Origin: Ampullaceana balthica
Taxonomy: Eukaryota; Mollusca; Gastropoda; Lymnaeidae
Length of the DNA stretch: 64,000 nucleotides
Direction of reading: 5' to 3'
NCBI GenBank assembly: GCA_944989445.1
Contig: CALYLW010000169.1
Coordinates: forward strand, 1-64,000
Shown here: piece after piece, positions 12,401 to 26,820 of the stretch
How the letters are laid out: every line of letters begins with the position of its first letter
How positions within the stretch are numbered: position 1 is the stretch's first letter
Program-made: the position numbers and the translations under genes
Notes under the pieces: model-generated
The model's database searches: none
Told to the model about the DNA's origin: nothing
Seen by the model: the letters and a program-made list of their open reading frames with translations, nothing else

Positions 12401-15400
12401 TCACATGAATCATACACCGCAATCATCACGATTCTTTTCTGAACGCCCGTAGGCATTACAGATCAGAATTTCCCTAACCAATGACAACCGCGGAAGAGTT
12501 AAATCTGCAGTTAGTACCATTACACTTCCAACTTAAAATGGGCATAACAATTTGTTTATTGTTTTCTAAAACTGCTACGAAAAATATTTCAATAGAGTTT
12601 TTTAAAGCACTTTTCTTCAAGTTCAAATTATTTACTCTTACTACTTTTGCATACAAAATAACATTATTGAATAAAGTAGTTTATTCCAGAGGTTCCTGAA
12701 CATTATTTTAATGACATATCAACACGATTGTGTCCCTGAAAAATTATTATTTTGTTATTGCCCCTTTCTTCCACCCGAAAGGTTAAAAAAATGTATTTTC
12801 ACATGAAAAAAAATTTCATTATGTTTTAATTTCATAAGATTAAATTCGCATGATAAGCTTAATACATAAATAGACAAGCAAATTTAATCATCTTTCCTTA
12901 GTAAAAATTATCACAATATCATTAGATCAGGTATTTTTATTTAAAGTAATCAAAATATTTCTCCTGGAGACACGTAAAAAGTTTGTATTTATTTCATACT
13001 GCAATAAATACAAATAAAAATAAAAAGATATCAAACAACACAATTTTATAGGCGGACTAAAAAGAAAATATTAATTTAAAACTTATAAGTTCAAGTACTT
13101 TCATTTAATATGACTAAAAACGTGGGGCGGGCGCTTATGAGGTTTAACATATGCAGCTCACTCATACTCGCACTTATAGATTTCTCTTTTGCCTTCTAAA
13201 TTAGACATCTTTAATTTTTATACCAAACACCCGCCCCACATGTTTAATCATATTAATTGAAAGTACTTGAACTTATAAGTTTTAAATTATTTTCTTCTTT
13301 TTAGTCCGCTTATAAAAACGTGGTTTTAAAAATCTTTTTTTACTTCTAATTATTTTATTCTTTTTAGTCCACTTATAACAACCTGATTTTTAAAAATATT
13401 ATTTTTTACCTCTATTTATTTTACCAAACACCTCACAAGCGCCCGCCCAACGTTTTAAAAACATTGTGATGTGGTTACGGGGTGAACTCACGGATGTCAA
13501 CAAAAGCAGACGGTACAGATTCTTATATATAGACTATAGATAAACTAAAAAGTTCAATAATTTAATAACAGTACATTCGATCGATCTGAAATTTTGATAC
13601 AATGCATTGTCATCCAAGATCTATCTGTGGTAAAATTTAAAAATGGTTGAATTTCAAGTATATTTAGGTTATTCCAAACAACACAGGCTAGAAAAATATT
13701 TCACCAAAAATTTTAGTGGATAAACTACTTCTACCGAAAGGTATTACAAGTAAGACAGGGGTTAAGAACACCGTGTCCTTACAATAATTGTTTACAAGGT
13801 AAACAAATTAAAGAGTTCGTTTATTTAATAATACACCTCATAACATGAACAATGTCCAATTTCAAGATATCCAAAACTGTGCTACTTTAATAGCATGTAG
13901 AATGTTCTTTTTCATACTTTTCCGATCATTGGTTGGGTCAGAAGTAGGACAGAGGCGTTGCTAAGGACTCTGCCCCGCGGATTTTAATTCACATGAATCA
14001 TACACCGCAATCATCACGATTCTTTTCTGAACGCCCGTAGGCATTACAGATCAGAATTTCCCTAACCAATGACAACCGCGGAAGAGTTAAATCTGCAGTT
14101 AGTACCATTACACTTCCAACTTAAAATGGGCATAACAATTTGTTTATTGTTTTCTAAAACTGCTACGAAAAATATTTCAATAGAGTTTTTTAAAGCACTT
14201 TTCTTCAAGTTCAAATTATTTACTCTTACTACTTTTGCATACAAAATAACATTATTGAATAAAGTAGTTTATTCCAGAGGTTCCTGAACATTATTTTAAT
14301 GACATATCAACACGATTGTGTCCCTGAAAAATTATTATTTTGTTATTGCCCCTTTCTTCCACCCGAAAGGTTAAAAAAATGTATTTTCACATGAAAAAAA
14401 ATTTCATTATGTTTTAATTTCATAAGATTAAATTCGCATGATAAGCTTAATACATAAATAGACAAGCAAATTTAATCATCTTTCCTTAGTAAAAATTATC
14501 ACAATATCATTAGATCAGGTATTTTTATTTAAAGTAATCAAAATATTTCTCCTGGAGACACGTAAAAAGTTTGTATTTATTTCATACTGCAATAAATACA
14601 AATAAAAATAAAAAGATATCAAACAACACAATTTTATAGGCGGACTAAAAAGAAAATATTAATTTAAAACTTATAAGTTCAAGTACTTTCATTTAATATG
14701 ACTAAAAACGTGGGGCGGGCGCTTATGAGGTTTAACATATGCAGCTCACTCATACTCGCACTTATAGATTTCTCTTTTGCCTTCTAAATTAGACATCTTT
14801 AATTTTTATACCAAACACCCGCCCCACATGTTTAATCATATTAATTGAAAGTACTTGAACTTATAAGTTTTAAATTATTTTCTTCTTTTTAGTCCGCTTA
14901 TAAAAACGTGGTTTTAAAAATCTTTTTTTACTTCTAATTATTTTATTCTTTTTAGTCCACTTATAACAACCTGATTTTTAAAAATATTATTTTTTACCTC
15001 TATTTATTTTACCAAACACCTCACAAGCGCCCGCCCAACGTTTTAAAAACATTGTGATGTGGTTACGGGGTGAACTCACGGATGTCAACAAAAGCAGACG
15101 GTACAGATTCTTATATATAGACTATAGATAAACTAAAAAGTTCAATAATTTAATAACAGTACATTCGATCGATCTGAAATTTTGATACAATGCATTGTCA
15201 TCCAAGATCTATCTGTGGTAAAATTTAAAAATGGTTGAATTTCAAGTATATTTAGGTTATTCCAAACAACACAGGCTAGAAAAATATTTCACCAAAAATT
15301 TTAGTGGATAAACTACTTCTACCGAAAGGTATTACAAGTAAGACAGGGGTTAAGAACACCGTGTCCTTACAATAATTGTTTACAAGGTAAACAAATTAAA

Positions 15401-18400
15401 GAGTTCGTTTATTTAATAATACACCTCATAACATGAACAATGTCCAATTTCAAGATATCCAAAACTGTGCTACTTTAATAGCATGTAGAATGTTCTTTTT
15501 CATACTTTTCCGATCATTGGTTGGGTCAGAAGTAGGACAGAGGCGTTGCTAAGGACTCTGCCCCGCGGATTTTAATTCACATGAATCATACACCGCAATC
15601 ATCACGATTCTTTTCTGAACGCCCGTAGGCATTACAGATCAGAATTTCCCTAACCAATGACAACCGCGGAAGAGTTAAATCTGCAGTTAGTACCATTACA
15701 CTTCCAACTTAAAATGGGCATAACAATTTGTTTATTGTTTTCTAAAACTGCTACGAAAAATATTTCAATAGAGTTTTTTAAAGCACTTTTCTTCAAGTTC
15801 AAATTATTTACTCTTACTACTTTTGCATACAAAATAACATTATTGAATAAAGTAGTTTATTCCAGAGGTTCCTGAACATTATTTTAATGACATATCAACA
15901 CGATTGTGTCCCTGAAAAATTATTATTTTGTTATTGCCCCTTTCTTCCACCCGAAAGGTTAAAAAAATGTATTTTCACATGAAAAAAAATTTCATTATGT
16001 TTTAATTTCATAAGATTAAATTCGCATGATAAGCTTAATACATAAATAGACAAGCAAATTTAATCATCTTTCCTTAGTAAAAATTATCACAATATCATTA
16101 GATCAGGTATTTTTATTTAAAGTAATCAAAATATTTCTCCTGGAGACACGTAAAAAGTTTGTATTTATTTCATACTGCAATAAATACAAATAAAAATAAA
16201 AAGATATCAAACAACACAATTTTATAGGCGGACTAAAAAGAAAATAATAATTTAAAACTTATAAGTTCAAGTACTTTCATTTAATATGACTAAAAACGTG
16301 GGGCGGGCGCTTATGAGGTTTAACATATGCAGCTCACTCATACTCGCACTTATAGATTTCTCTTTTGCCTTCTAAATTAGACATCTTTAATTTTTATACC
16401 AAACACCCGCCCCACATGTTTAATCATATTAATTGAAAGTACTTGAACTTATAAGTTTTAAATTATTTTCTTCTTTTTAGTCCGCTTATAAAAACGTGGT
16501 TTTAAAAATCTTTTTTTACTTCTAATTATTTTATTCTTTTTAGTCCACTTATAACAACCTGATTTTTAAAAATATTATTTTTTACCTCTATTTATTTTAC
16601 CAAACACCTCACAAGCGCCCGCCCAACGTTTTAAAAACATTGTGATGTGGTTCACGGGGTGAACTCACGGATGTCAACAAAAGCAGACGGTACAGATTCT
16701 TATATATAGACTATAGATAAACTAAAAAGTTCAATAATTTAATAACAGTACATTCGATCGATCTGAAATTTTGATACAATGCATTGTCATCCAAGATCTA
16801 TCTGTGGTAAAATTTAAAAATGGTTGAATTTCAAGTATATTTAGGTTATTCCAAACAACACAGGCTAGAAAAATATTTCACCAAAAATTTTAGTGGATAA
16901 ACTACTTCTACCGAAAGGTATTACAAGTAAGACAGGGGTTAAGAACACCGTGTCCTTACAATAATTGTTTACAAGGTAAACAAATTAAAGAGTTCGTTTA
17001 TTTAATAATACACCTCATAACATGAACAATGTCCAATTTCAAGATATCCAAAACTGTGCTACTTTAATAGCATGTAGAATGTTCTCTTTCATACTTTTCC
17101 GATCATTGGTTGGGTCAGAAGTAGGACAGAGGCGTTGCTAAGGACTCTGCCCCGCGGATTTTAATTCACATGAATCATACACCGCAATCATCACGATTCT
17201 TTTCTGAACGCCCGTAGGCATTACAGATCAGAATTTCCCTAACCAATGACAACCGCGGAAGAGTTAAATCTGCAGTTAGTACCATTACACTTCCAACTTA
17301 AAATGGGCATAACAATTTGTTTATTGTTTTCTAAAACTGCTACGAAAAATATTTCAATAGAGTTTTTTAAAGCACTTTTCTTCAAGTTTAAATTATTTAC
17401 TCTTACTACTTTTGCATACAAAATAACATTATTGAATAAAGTAGTTTATTCCAGAGGTTCCTGAACATTATTTTAATGACATATCAACACGATTGTGTCC
17501 CTGAAAAATTATTATTTTGTTATTGCCCCTTTCTTCCACCCGAAAGGTTAAAAAAATGTATTTTCACATGAAAAAAAATTTCATTATGTTTTAATTTCAT
17601 AAGATTAAATTCGCATGATAAGCTTAATACATAAATAGACAAGCAAATTTAATCATCTTTCCTTAGTAAAAATTATCACAATATCATTAGATCAGGTATT
17701 TTTATTTAAAGTAATCAAAATATTTCTCCTGGAGACACGTAAAAAGTTTGTATTTATTTCATACTGCAATAAATACAAATACAAAATAAAAAGATATCAA
17801 ACAACACAATTTTATAGGCGGACTAAAAAGAAAATAATAATTTAAAACTTATAAGTTCAAGTAATTTCATTTAATATGACTAAAAACGTGGGGCGGGCGC
17901 TTATGAGGTTTAACATATGCAGCTCACTCATACTCTCACTTATAGATTTCTCTTTTGCCTTCTAAATTAGACATCTTTAATTTTTATACCAAACACCCGC
18001 CCCACATGTTTAATCATATTAATTGAAAGTACTTGAACTTATAAGTTTTAAATTATTTTCTTCTTTTTAGTCCGCTTATAAAAACGTGGTTTTAAAAATC
18101 TTTTTTTACTTCTAATTATTTTATTCTTTTTAGTCCACTTATAACAACCTGATTTTTAAAAATATTATTTTTTACCTCTATTTATTTTACCAAACACCTC
18201 ACAAGCGCCCGCCGAACGTTTTAAAAACATTGTGATGTGGTTTCACGGGGTGAACTCACGGATGTCAACAAAAGCAGACGGTACAGATTCTTATATATAG
18301 ACTATAGATAAACTAAAAAGTTCAATAATTTAATAACAGTACATTCGATCGATCTGAAATTTTGATACAATGCATTGTCATCCAAGATCTATCTGTGGTA

Positions 18401-21400
18401 AAATTTAAAAATGGTTGAATTTCAAGTATATTTAGGTTATTCCAAACAACACAGGCTAGAAAAATATTTCACCAAAAATTTTAGTGGATAAACTACTTCT
18501 ACCGAAAGGTATTACAAGTAAGACAGGGGTTAAGAACACCGTGTCCTTACAATAATTGTTTACAAGGTAAACAAATTAAAGAGTTCGTTTATTTAATAAT
18601 ACACCTCATAACATGAACAATGTCCAATTTCAAGATATCCAAAACTGTGCTACTTTAATAGCATGTAGAATGTTCTCTTTCATACTTTTCCGATCATTGG
18701 TTGGGTCAGAAGTAGGACAGAGGCGTTGCTAAGGACTCTGCCCCGCGGATTTTAATTCACATGAATCATACACCGCAATCATCACGATTCTTTTCTGAAC
18801 GCCCGTAGGCATTACAGATCAGAATTTCCCTAACCAATGACAACCGCGGAAGAGTTAAATCTGCAGTTAGTACCATTACACTTCCAACTTAAAATGGGCA
18901 TAACAATTTGTTTATTGTTTTCTAAAACTGCTACGAAAAATATTTCAATAGAATTTTTTTAAGCACTTTTCTTCAAGTTTAAATTATTTACTCTTACTAC
19001 TTTTGCATACAAAATAACATTATTGAATAAAGTAGTTTATTCCAGAGGTTCCTGAACATTATTTTAATGACATATCAACACGATTGTGTCCCTGAAAAAT
19101 TATTATTTTGTTATTGCCCCTTTCTTCCACCCGAAAGGTTAAAAAAATGTATTTTCACATGAAAAAAAATTTCATTATGTTTTAATTTCATAAGATTAAA
19201 TTCGCATGATAAGCTTAATACATAAATAGACAAGCAAATTTAATCATCTTTCCTTAGTAAAAATTATCACAATATCATTAGATCAGGTATTTTTATTTAA
19301 AGTAATCAAAATATTTCTCCTGGAGACAGGTAAAAAGTTTGTATTTATTTCATACTGCAATAAATACAAATACAAATAAAAAGATATCAAACAACACAAT
19401 ATTATCGGAGGACTAAAAAGAAAATAATAATTTAAAACTTATAAGTTCAAGTAATTTCATTTAATATGACTAAAAACGTGGGGCGGGCGCTTATGAGGTT
19501 TAACATATGCAGCTCACTCATACTCTCACTTATAGATTTCTCTTTTGCCTTCTAAATTAGACATCTTTAATTTTTATACCAAACACCCGCCCCACATGTT
19601 TAATCATATTAATTGAAAGTACTTGAACTTATAAGTTTTAAATTATTTTCTTCTTTTTAGTCCGCTTATAAAAACGTGGTTTTAAAAATCTTTTTTTACT
19701 TCTAATTATTTTATTCTTTTTAGTCCACTTATAACAACCTGATTTTTAAAAATATTATTTTTTACCTCTATTTATTTTACCAAACACCTCACAAGCGCCC
19801 GCCCGAACGTTTTAAAAACATTGTGATGTGTTCACGGGGTGAACTCACGGATGTCAACAAAAGCAGACGGTACAGATTCTTATATATAGACTATAGATAA
19901 ACTAAAAAGTTCAATAATTTAATAACAGTACATTCGATCGATCTGAAATTTTGATACAATGCATTGTCATCCAAGATCTATTTGTGGTAAAATTTAAAAA
20001 TGGTTGAATTTCAAGTATATTTAGGTTATTCCAAACAACACAGGCTAGAAAAATATTTCACCAAAAATTTTAGTGGATAAACTACTTCTACCGAAAGGTA
20101 TTACAAGTAAGACAGGGGTTAAGAACACCGTGTCCTTACAATAATTGTTTACAAGGTAAACAAATTAAAGAGTTCGTTTATTTAATAATACACCTCATAA
20201 CATGAACAATGTCCAATTTCAAGATATCCAAAACTGTGCTACTTTAATAGCATGTAGAATGTTCTCTTTCATACTTTTCCGATCATTGGTTGGGTCAGAA
20301 GTAGGACAGAGGCGTTGCTAAGGACTCTGCCCCGCGGATTTTAATTCACATGAATCATACACCGCAATCATCACGATTCTTTTCTGAACGCCCGTAGGCA
20401 TTACAGATCAGAATTTCCCTAACCAATGACAACCGCGGAAGAGTTAAATCTGCAGTTAGTACCATTACACTTCCAACTTAAAATGGGCATAACAATTTGT
20501 TTATTGTTTTCTAAAACTGCTACGAAAAATATTTCAATAGAATTTTTTTAAGCACTTTTCTTCAAGTTTAAATTATTTACTCTTACTACTTTTGCATACA
20601 AAATAACATTATTGAATAAAGTAGTTTATTCCAGAGGTTCCTGAACATTATTTTAATGACATATCAACACGATTGTGTCCCTGAAAAATTATTATTTTGT
20701 TATTGCCCCTTTCTTCCACCCGAAAGGTTAAAAAAATGTATTTTCACATGAAAAAAAATTTCATTATGTTTTAATTTCATAAGATTAAATTCGCATGATA
20801 AGCTTAATACATAAATAGACAAGCAAATTTAATCATCTTTCCTTAGTAAAAATTATCACAATATCATTAGATCAGGTATTTTTATTTAAAGTAATCAAAA
20901 TATTTCTCCTGGAGACAGGTAAAAAGTTTGTATTTATTTCATACTGCAATAAATACAAATACAAAATAAAAAGATATCAAACAACACAATATTATAGGAG
21001 GACTAAAAAGAAAATAATAATTTAAAACTTATAAGTTCAAGTAATTTCATTTAATATGACTAAAAACGTGGGGCGGGCGCTTATGAGGTTTAACATATGC
21101 AGCTCACTCATACTCGCACTTATAGATTTCTCTTTTGCCTTCTAAATTAGACATCTTTAATTTTTATACCAAACACCCGCCCCACATGTTTAATCATATT
21201 AATTGAAAGTACTTGAACTTATAAGTTTTAAATTATTTTCTTCTTTTTAGTCCGCTTATAAAAACGTGGTTTTAAAAATCTTTTTTTACTTCTAATTATT
21301 TTATTCTTTTTAGTCCACTTATAACAACCTGATTTTTAAAAATATTATTTTTTACCTCTATTTATTTTACCAAACACCTCACAAGCGCCCGCCCGAACGT

Positions 21401-24400
21401 TTTAAAAACATTGTGATGTGTTCACGGGGTGAACTCACGGATGTCAACAAAAGCAGACGGTACAGATTCTTATATATAGACTATAGATAAACTAAAAAGT
21501 TCAATAATTTAATAACAGTACATTCGATCGATCTGAAATTTTGATACAATGCATTGTCATCCAAGATCTATCTGTGGTAAAATTTAAAAATGGTTGAATT
21601 TCAAGTATATTTAGGTTATTCCAAACAACACAGGCTAGAAAAATATTTCACCAAAAATTTTAGTGGATAAACTACTTCTACCGAAAGGTATTACAAGTAA
21701 GACAGGGGTTAAGAACACCGTGTCCTTACAATAATTGTTTACAAGGTAAACAAATTAAAGAGTTCGTTTATTTAATAATACACCTCATAACATGAACAAT
21801 GTCCAATTTCAAGATATCCAAAACTGTGCTACTTTAATAGCATGTAGAATGTTCTCTTTTCATACTTTTCCGATCATTGGTTGGGTCAGAAGTAGGACAG
21901 AGGCGTTGCTAAGGACTCTGCCCCGCGGATTTTAATTCACATGAATCATACACCGCAATCATCACGATTCTTTTCTGAACGCCCGTAGGCATTACAGATC
22001 AGAATTTCCCTAACCAATGACAACCGCGGAAGAGTTAAATCTGCAGTTAGTACCATTACACTTCCAACTTAAAATGGGCATAACAATTTGTTTATTGTTT
22101 TCTAAAACTGCTACGAAAAATATTTCAATAGAATTTTTTTAAAGCACTTTTCTTCAAGTTTAAATTATTTACTCTTACTACTTTTGCATACAAAATAACA
22201 TTATTGAATAAAGTAGTTTATTCCAGAGGTTCCTGAACATTATTTTAATGACATATCAACACGATTGTGTCCCTGAAAAATTATTATTTTGTTATTGCCC
22301 CTTTCTTCCACCCGAAAGGTTAAAAAAATGTATTTTCACATGAAAAAAAATTTCATTATGTTTTAATTTCATAAGATTAAATTCGCATGATAAGCTTAAT
22401 ACATAAATAGACAAGCAAATTTAATCATCTTTCCTTAGTAAAAATTATCACAATATCATTAGATCAGGTATTTTTATTTAAAGTAATCAAAATATTTCTC
22501 CTGGAGACAGGTAAAAAGTTTGTATTTATTTCATACTGCAATAAATACAAATACAAATAAAAAGATATCAAACAACACAATATTTATAGAGGACTAAAAA
22601 GAAAATAATAATTTAAAACTTATAAGTTCAAGTAATTTCATTTAATATGACTAAAAACGTGGGGCGGGCGCTTATGAGGTTTAACATATGCAGCTCACTC
22701 ATACTCTCACTTATAGATTTCTCTTTTGCCTTCTAAATTAGACATCTTTAATTTTTATACCAAACACCCGCCCCACATGTTTAATCATATTAATTGAAAG
22801 TACTTGAACTTATAAGTTTTAAATTATTTTCTTCTTTTTAGTCCGCTTATAAAAACGTGGTTTTAAAAATCTTTTTTTACTTCTAATTATTTTATTCTTT
22901 TTAGTCCACTTATAACAACCTGATTTTTAAAAATATTATTTTTTACCTCTATTTATTTTACCAAACACCTCACAAGCGCCCGCCCGAACGTTTTAAAAAC
23001 ATTGTGATGTGGTTCACGGGGTGAACTCACGGATGTCAACAAAAGCAGACGGTACAGATTCTTATATATAGACTATAGATAAACTAAAAAGTTCAATAAT
23101 TTAATAACAGTACATTCGATCGATCTGAAATTTTGATACAATGCATTGTCATCCAAGATCTATCTGTGGTAAAATTTAAAAATGGTTGAATTTCAAGTAT
23201 ATTTAGGTTATTCCAAACAACACAGGCTAGAAAAATATTTCACCAAAAATTTTAGTGGATAAACTACTTCTACCGAAAGGTATTACAAGTAAGACAGGGG
23301 TTAAGAACACCGTGTCCTTACAATAATTGTTTACAAGGTAAACAAATTAAAGAGTTCGTTTATTTAATAATACACCTCATAACATGAACAATGTCCAATT
23401 TCAAGATATCCAAAACTGTGCTACTTTAATAGCATGTAGAATGTTCTTTTTCATACTTTTCCGATCATTGGTTGGGTCAGAAGTAGGACAGAGGCGTTGC
23501 TAAGGGACTCTGCCCCGCGGATTTTAATTCACATGAATCATACACCGCAATCATCACGATTCTTTTCTGAACGCCCGTAGGCATTACAGATCAGAATTTC
23601 CCTAACCAATGACAACCGCGGAAGAGTTAAATCTGCAGTTAGTACCATTACACTTCCAACTTAAAATGGGCATAACAATTTGTTTATTGTTTTCTAAAAC
23701 TGCTACGAAAAATATTTCAATAGAATTTTTTTAAAGCACTTTTCTTCAAGTTCAAATTATTTACTCTTACTACTTTTGCATACAAAATAACATTATTGAA
23801 TAAAGTAGTTTATTCCAGAGGTTCCTGAACATTATTTTAATGACATATCAACACGATTGTGTCCCTGAAAAATTATTATTTTGTTATTGCCCCTTTCTTC
23901 CACCCGAAAGGTTAAAAAAATGTATTTTCACATGAAAAAAAATTTCATTATGTTTTAATTTCATAAGATTAAATTCGCATGATAAGCTTAATACATAAAT
24001 AGACAAGCAAATTTAATCATCTTTCCTTAGTAAAAATTATCACAATATCATTAGATCAGGTATTTTTATTTAAAGTAATCAAAATATTTCTCCTGGAGAC
24101 ACGTAAAAAGTTTGTATTTATTTCATACTGCAATAAATACAAATACAAATAAAAAGATATCAAACAACACAATTTTATAGGCGGACTAAAAAGAAAATAA
24201 TAATTTAAAACTTATAAGTTCAAGTACTTTCATTTAATATGACTAAAAACGTGGGCGGGCGCTTATGAGGTTTAACATATGCAGCTCACTCATACTCGCA
24301 CTTATAGATTTCTCTTTTGCCTTCTAAATTAGACATCTTTAATTTTTATACCAAACACCCGCCCCACATGTTTAATCATATTAATTGAAAGTACTTGAAC

Positions 24401-25105
24401 TTATAAGTTTTAAATTATTTTCTTCTTTTTAGTCCGCTTATAAAAACGTGGTTTTAAAAATCTTTTTTTACTTCTAATTATTTTATTCTTTTTAGTCCAC
24501 TTATAACAACCTGATTTTTAAAAATATTATTTTTTACCTCTATTTATTTTACCAAACACCTCACAAGCGCCCGCCCAACGTTTTAAAAACATTGTGATGT
24601 GGTTACGGGGTGAACTCACGGATGTCAACAAAAGCAGACGGTACAGATTCTTATATATAGACTATAGATAAACTAAAAAGTTCAATAATTTAATAACAGT
24701 ACATTCGATCGATCTGAAATTTTGATACAATGCATTGTCATCCAAGATCTATCTGTGGTAAAATTTAAAAATGGTTGAATTTCAAGTATATTTAGGTTAT
24801 TCCAAACAACACAGGCTAGAAAAATATTTCACCAAAAATTTTAGTGGATCAAACTACTTCTACCGAAAGGTATTACAAGTAAGACAGGGGTTAAGAACAC
24901 CGTGTCCTTACAATAATTGTTTACAAGGTAAACAAATTAAAGAGTTCGTTTATTTAATAATACACCTCATAACATGAACAATGTCCAATTTCAAGATATC
25001 CAAAACTGTGCTACTTTAATAGCATGTAGAATGTTCTTTTTCATACTTTTCCGATCATTGGTTGGGTCAGAAGTAGGGCAGAGGCGTTCCTAAGGACTCT
25101 GCCAT

Positions 25106-25148
25106 CAATAAATTTTTAAATTTTACCACAGATAGATCTTGGATGACA
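25106..25148 (-). repeat. Inverted stub of the satellite unit at the array edge
   Basis: The last forward unit breaks off at GGACTCTGCC (about 25103). Shortly afterwards, about 25113-25148 is the reverse complement of the unit's segment TGTCATCCAAGATCTATCTG plus the following ~16 bases. Beyond it the sequence is a transposase remnant, so this marks the array boundary. Confidence 0.8.
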
Positions 25149-25149
25149 T

Positions 25150-26820
25150 ACAACATTCACATTATTTAAATCGTTCACAACAAGATTTAGTTTATGTGAA
25201 CTGCAATGTAAAAATGCTGCTTTTGTTGTTTTTTTTCGAAGTATTGCATTGACTCCTCCTTATTTACCTGCCATTGTAGAACATCCGTAATATCCTTGAC
25301 CAACAAGCTTTGTCATATTTAATCAAAATTCTAATGAATTAGTAATGATGGTGTTGGCTAAACCTTCAGCTGTTCTATTGACAATTATAATATATCCCAG
25401 GAATTCTTCTGTGACCATTATTTTCCCATTTTGTTCTTTGACAAATCTAACACCAAGTGACATCTGCTCAATGCCTCCTGAAATGTCATTTATCTCGTCA
25501 GCAAGTATAGAAAATGCAACTGAACTATTTGCTTCACGAACAATGTCTTCATGCAAGAGAGACCCACACATTTCATTTTAGTGTTTTGCGTAGTTTCCGA
25601 GATACACTCAGCGGTTACCCGTGAAAACGGCCCCAGACAAAACGGCCTCAGACAAATTGTTAACATTTTTTAACAACACTTTTTTTATACTTTTTTTTTC
25701 ATTTTAAGCTTTCGTCAAATTTTTCACCCTTTAAAAAAGTGGTAAAATTGTAAAATTATTTCTTGTGATGTTATTATATTGTGTCTTGTCAACAAACAAC
25801 CGTTATTGGAACCATTTCGCGTAAAGGCTATTAAATTCACTTTTGTGGTGTTATTATTATTGAATTGTTAGCTAAACCTGACACTGAATAGGTGAGTAAA
25901 AATACGAATATATTTTATTGTAAATTTTACTGATAGTCCATCTATTAGTCCAGGCCGTTTTGTCGGGGCCGTTATGTCGGAGCCCAATTGTCGGGGCCGT
26001 TTTGTCCGGGGCGTTTTGTCGATGAACCATACTCAGCACTACACGAACCAATTGACAAACGATTACCAAGAACTTCATCTCCAGATTCAACACGAAACTC
26101 TAACAGTTCATACAAATTACCAGAATTTGATTATGTTCCACGAAGTGCTAAAACATAAATGCAGCAAAAGAGGATTGTAGAAATGATCGGACCCAGTTTG
26201 TTGCGATTTTCTTGAATTTGTCTTCTAAATGATGAGTCCAACTGCTCATCTATAGAAACTGCTTTGGATTCCAATAAAGCAAATAAAATTGCTTGCATCT
26301 TCATGAGAGCCTTTGTGCCATAATGTGCTTTGCAGGTTGCTACGTGCATCTTCATTGAAATCTTTATATTTTGTACATGGTTTGATGACAAATACCCACT
26401 GAACTCATAGAATCACTTTTTGCAGAAACAACACGCAATATTTGCAAAAGGCACCTATTAACATTTGCGAGTATACAAGCCACGGTGAATAGTCTGATAA
26501 CCATGCATATCTAAAAACTAAAACTCTGTTTCCCTCACTGTCAGCTCTAAAATCATAATTTTCATCATGGGTCCAACAATCACGAATCAGCTGCAATTTC
26601 AACTTATTTGAAAGGTCGTATGTCCAGACATACCTTCCAATATCAAATTTAGGAAATGAATAAGTGTCAGCGACAATCAAATTAGGAACAGTTGATTTGG
26701 TTGTGTCTGGCTGTTGAACGTGTACTGTTGTCCTCAATGCCAATGATAAGTCAGATGCTGCAGACGCCCCAAAATCTTCTAATAACGGCATTTCGGAATC
26801 CCGCGATTGATCTACTTTTC
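25150..26820 (-). pseudogene. Dead hAT-type transposase (TTF zinc finger plus DUF4371)
   Basis: Read on the minus strand, 26791-26405 gives a TTF-type segment with the signature WLVYSQ...GAFCKYCVLF. Then 26391-26131 contains the NRNKLGPIISTILFC motif of DUF4371 proteins. About 26130-26040 gives a frame with GDEVLGN, and 25571-25323 gives FSILADEINDISG...EQMSLGVRF, typical of ZMYM/DUF4371 hAT-derived proteins. Further on, 25320-25150 gives GQGYYGCSTMAGK followed by LHCSSHKLNLVVNDL. The order fits one ancestral transposase, now broken by frameshifts, stops and an inserted MITE at 25613-26030. No C-terminal dimerisation domain is seen; it was presumably lost where the element meets the satellite. 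Confidence 0.85.
25613..26030. mobile_element. MITE inserted in the dead hAT transposase
   Basis: The ends are inverted repeats: GGTTACCCGTGAAAACGGCC at the left versus GGTTCATCGACAAAACG (reverse complement of the right end). Further inward, GACAAAACGGCC is repeated within both arms. It is flanked by a 7-base direct repeat ACTCAGC at 25606-25612 and 26031-26037. It has no coding capacity. The 7-8 base duplication suggests a hAT-type origin. Confidence 0.8.

Larger units (their letters stand above)
1..25105. repeat. Satellite array, ~1.58-kb unit, about 15-16 copies
   Basis: Near-identical units repeat head to tail. A marker ATG within the unit recurs at 1407, 2987, 4567, 7718, 9305, 10892, 12481, 14069, 15657, 17246, 18838, 20426, 22018 and 23609, and once inverted near 5984. 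Spacing is 1580 in the first units and 1587-1592 later. The longer type carries 7 extra bases (TGTCCAA) after GAACAA in the sequence around 7500. Copies differ by a few substitutions and 1-2 base indels. Short open frames inside the unit (60 and 72 codons on opposite strands of the same segment) lack protein features and break in later copies, so I treat the array as non-coding. The left end runs off the window. I do not recognise the family. Confidence 0.97.

Noticed and set aside
24771..24977. 68-codon frame in the last satellite unit
   Set aside because: It opens only because one extra C removes a stop present in all other units.
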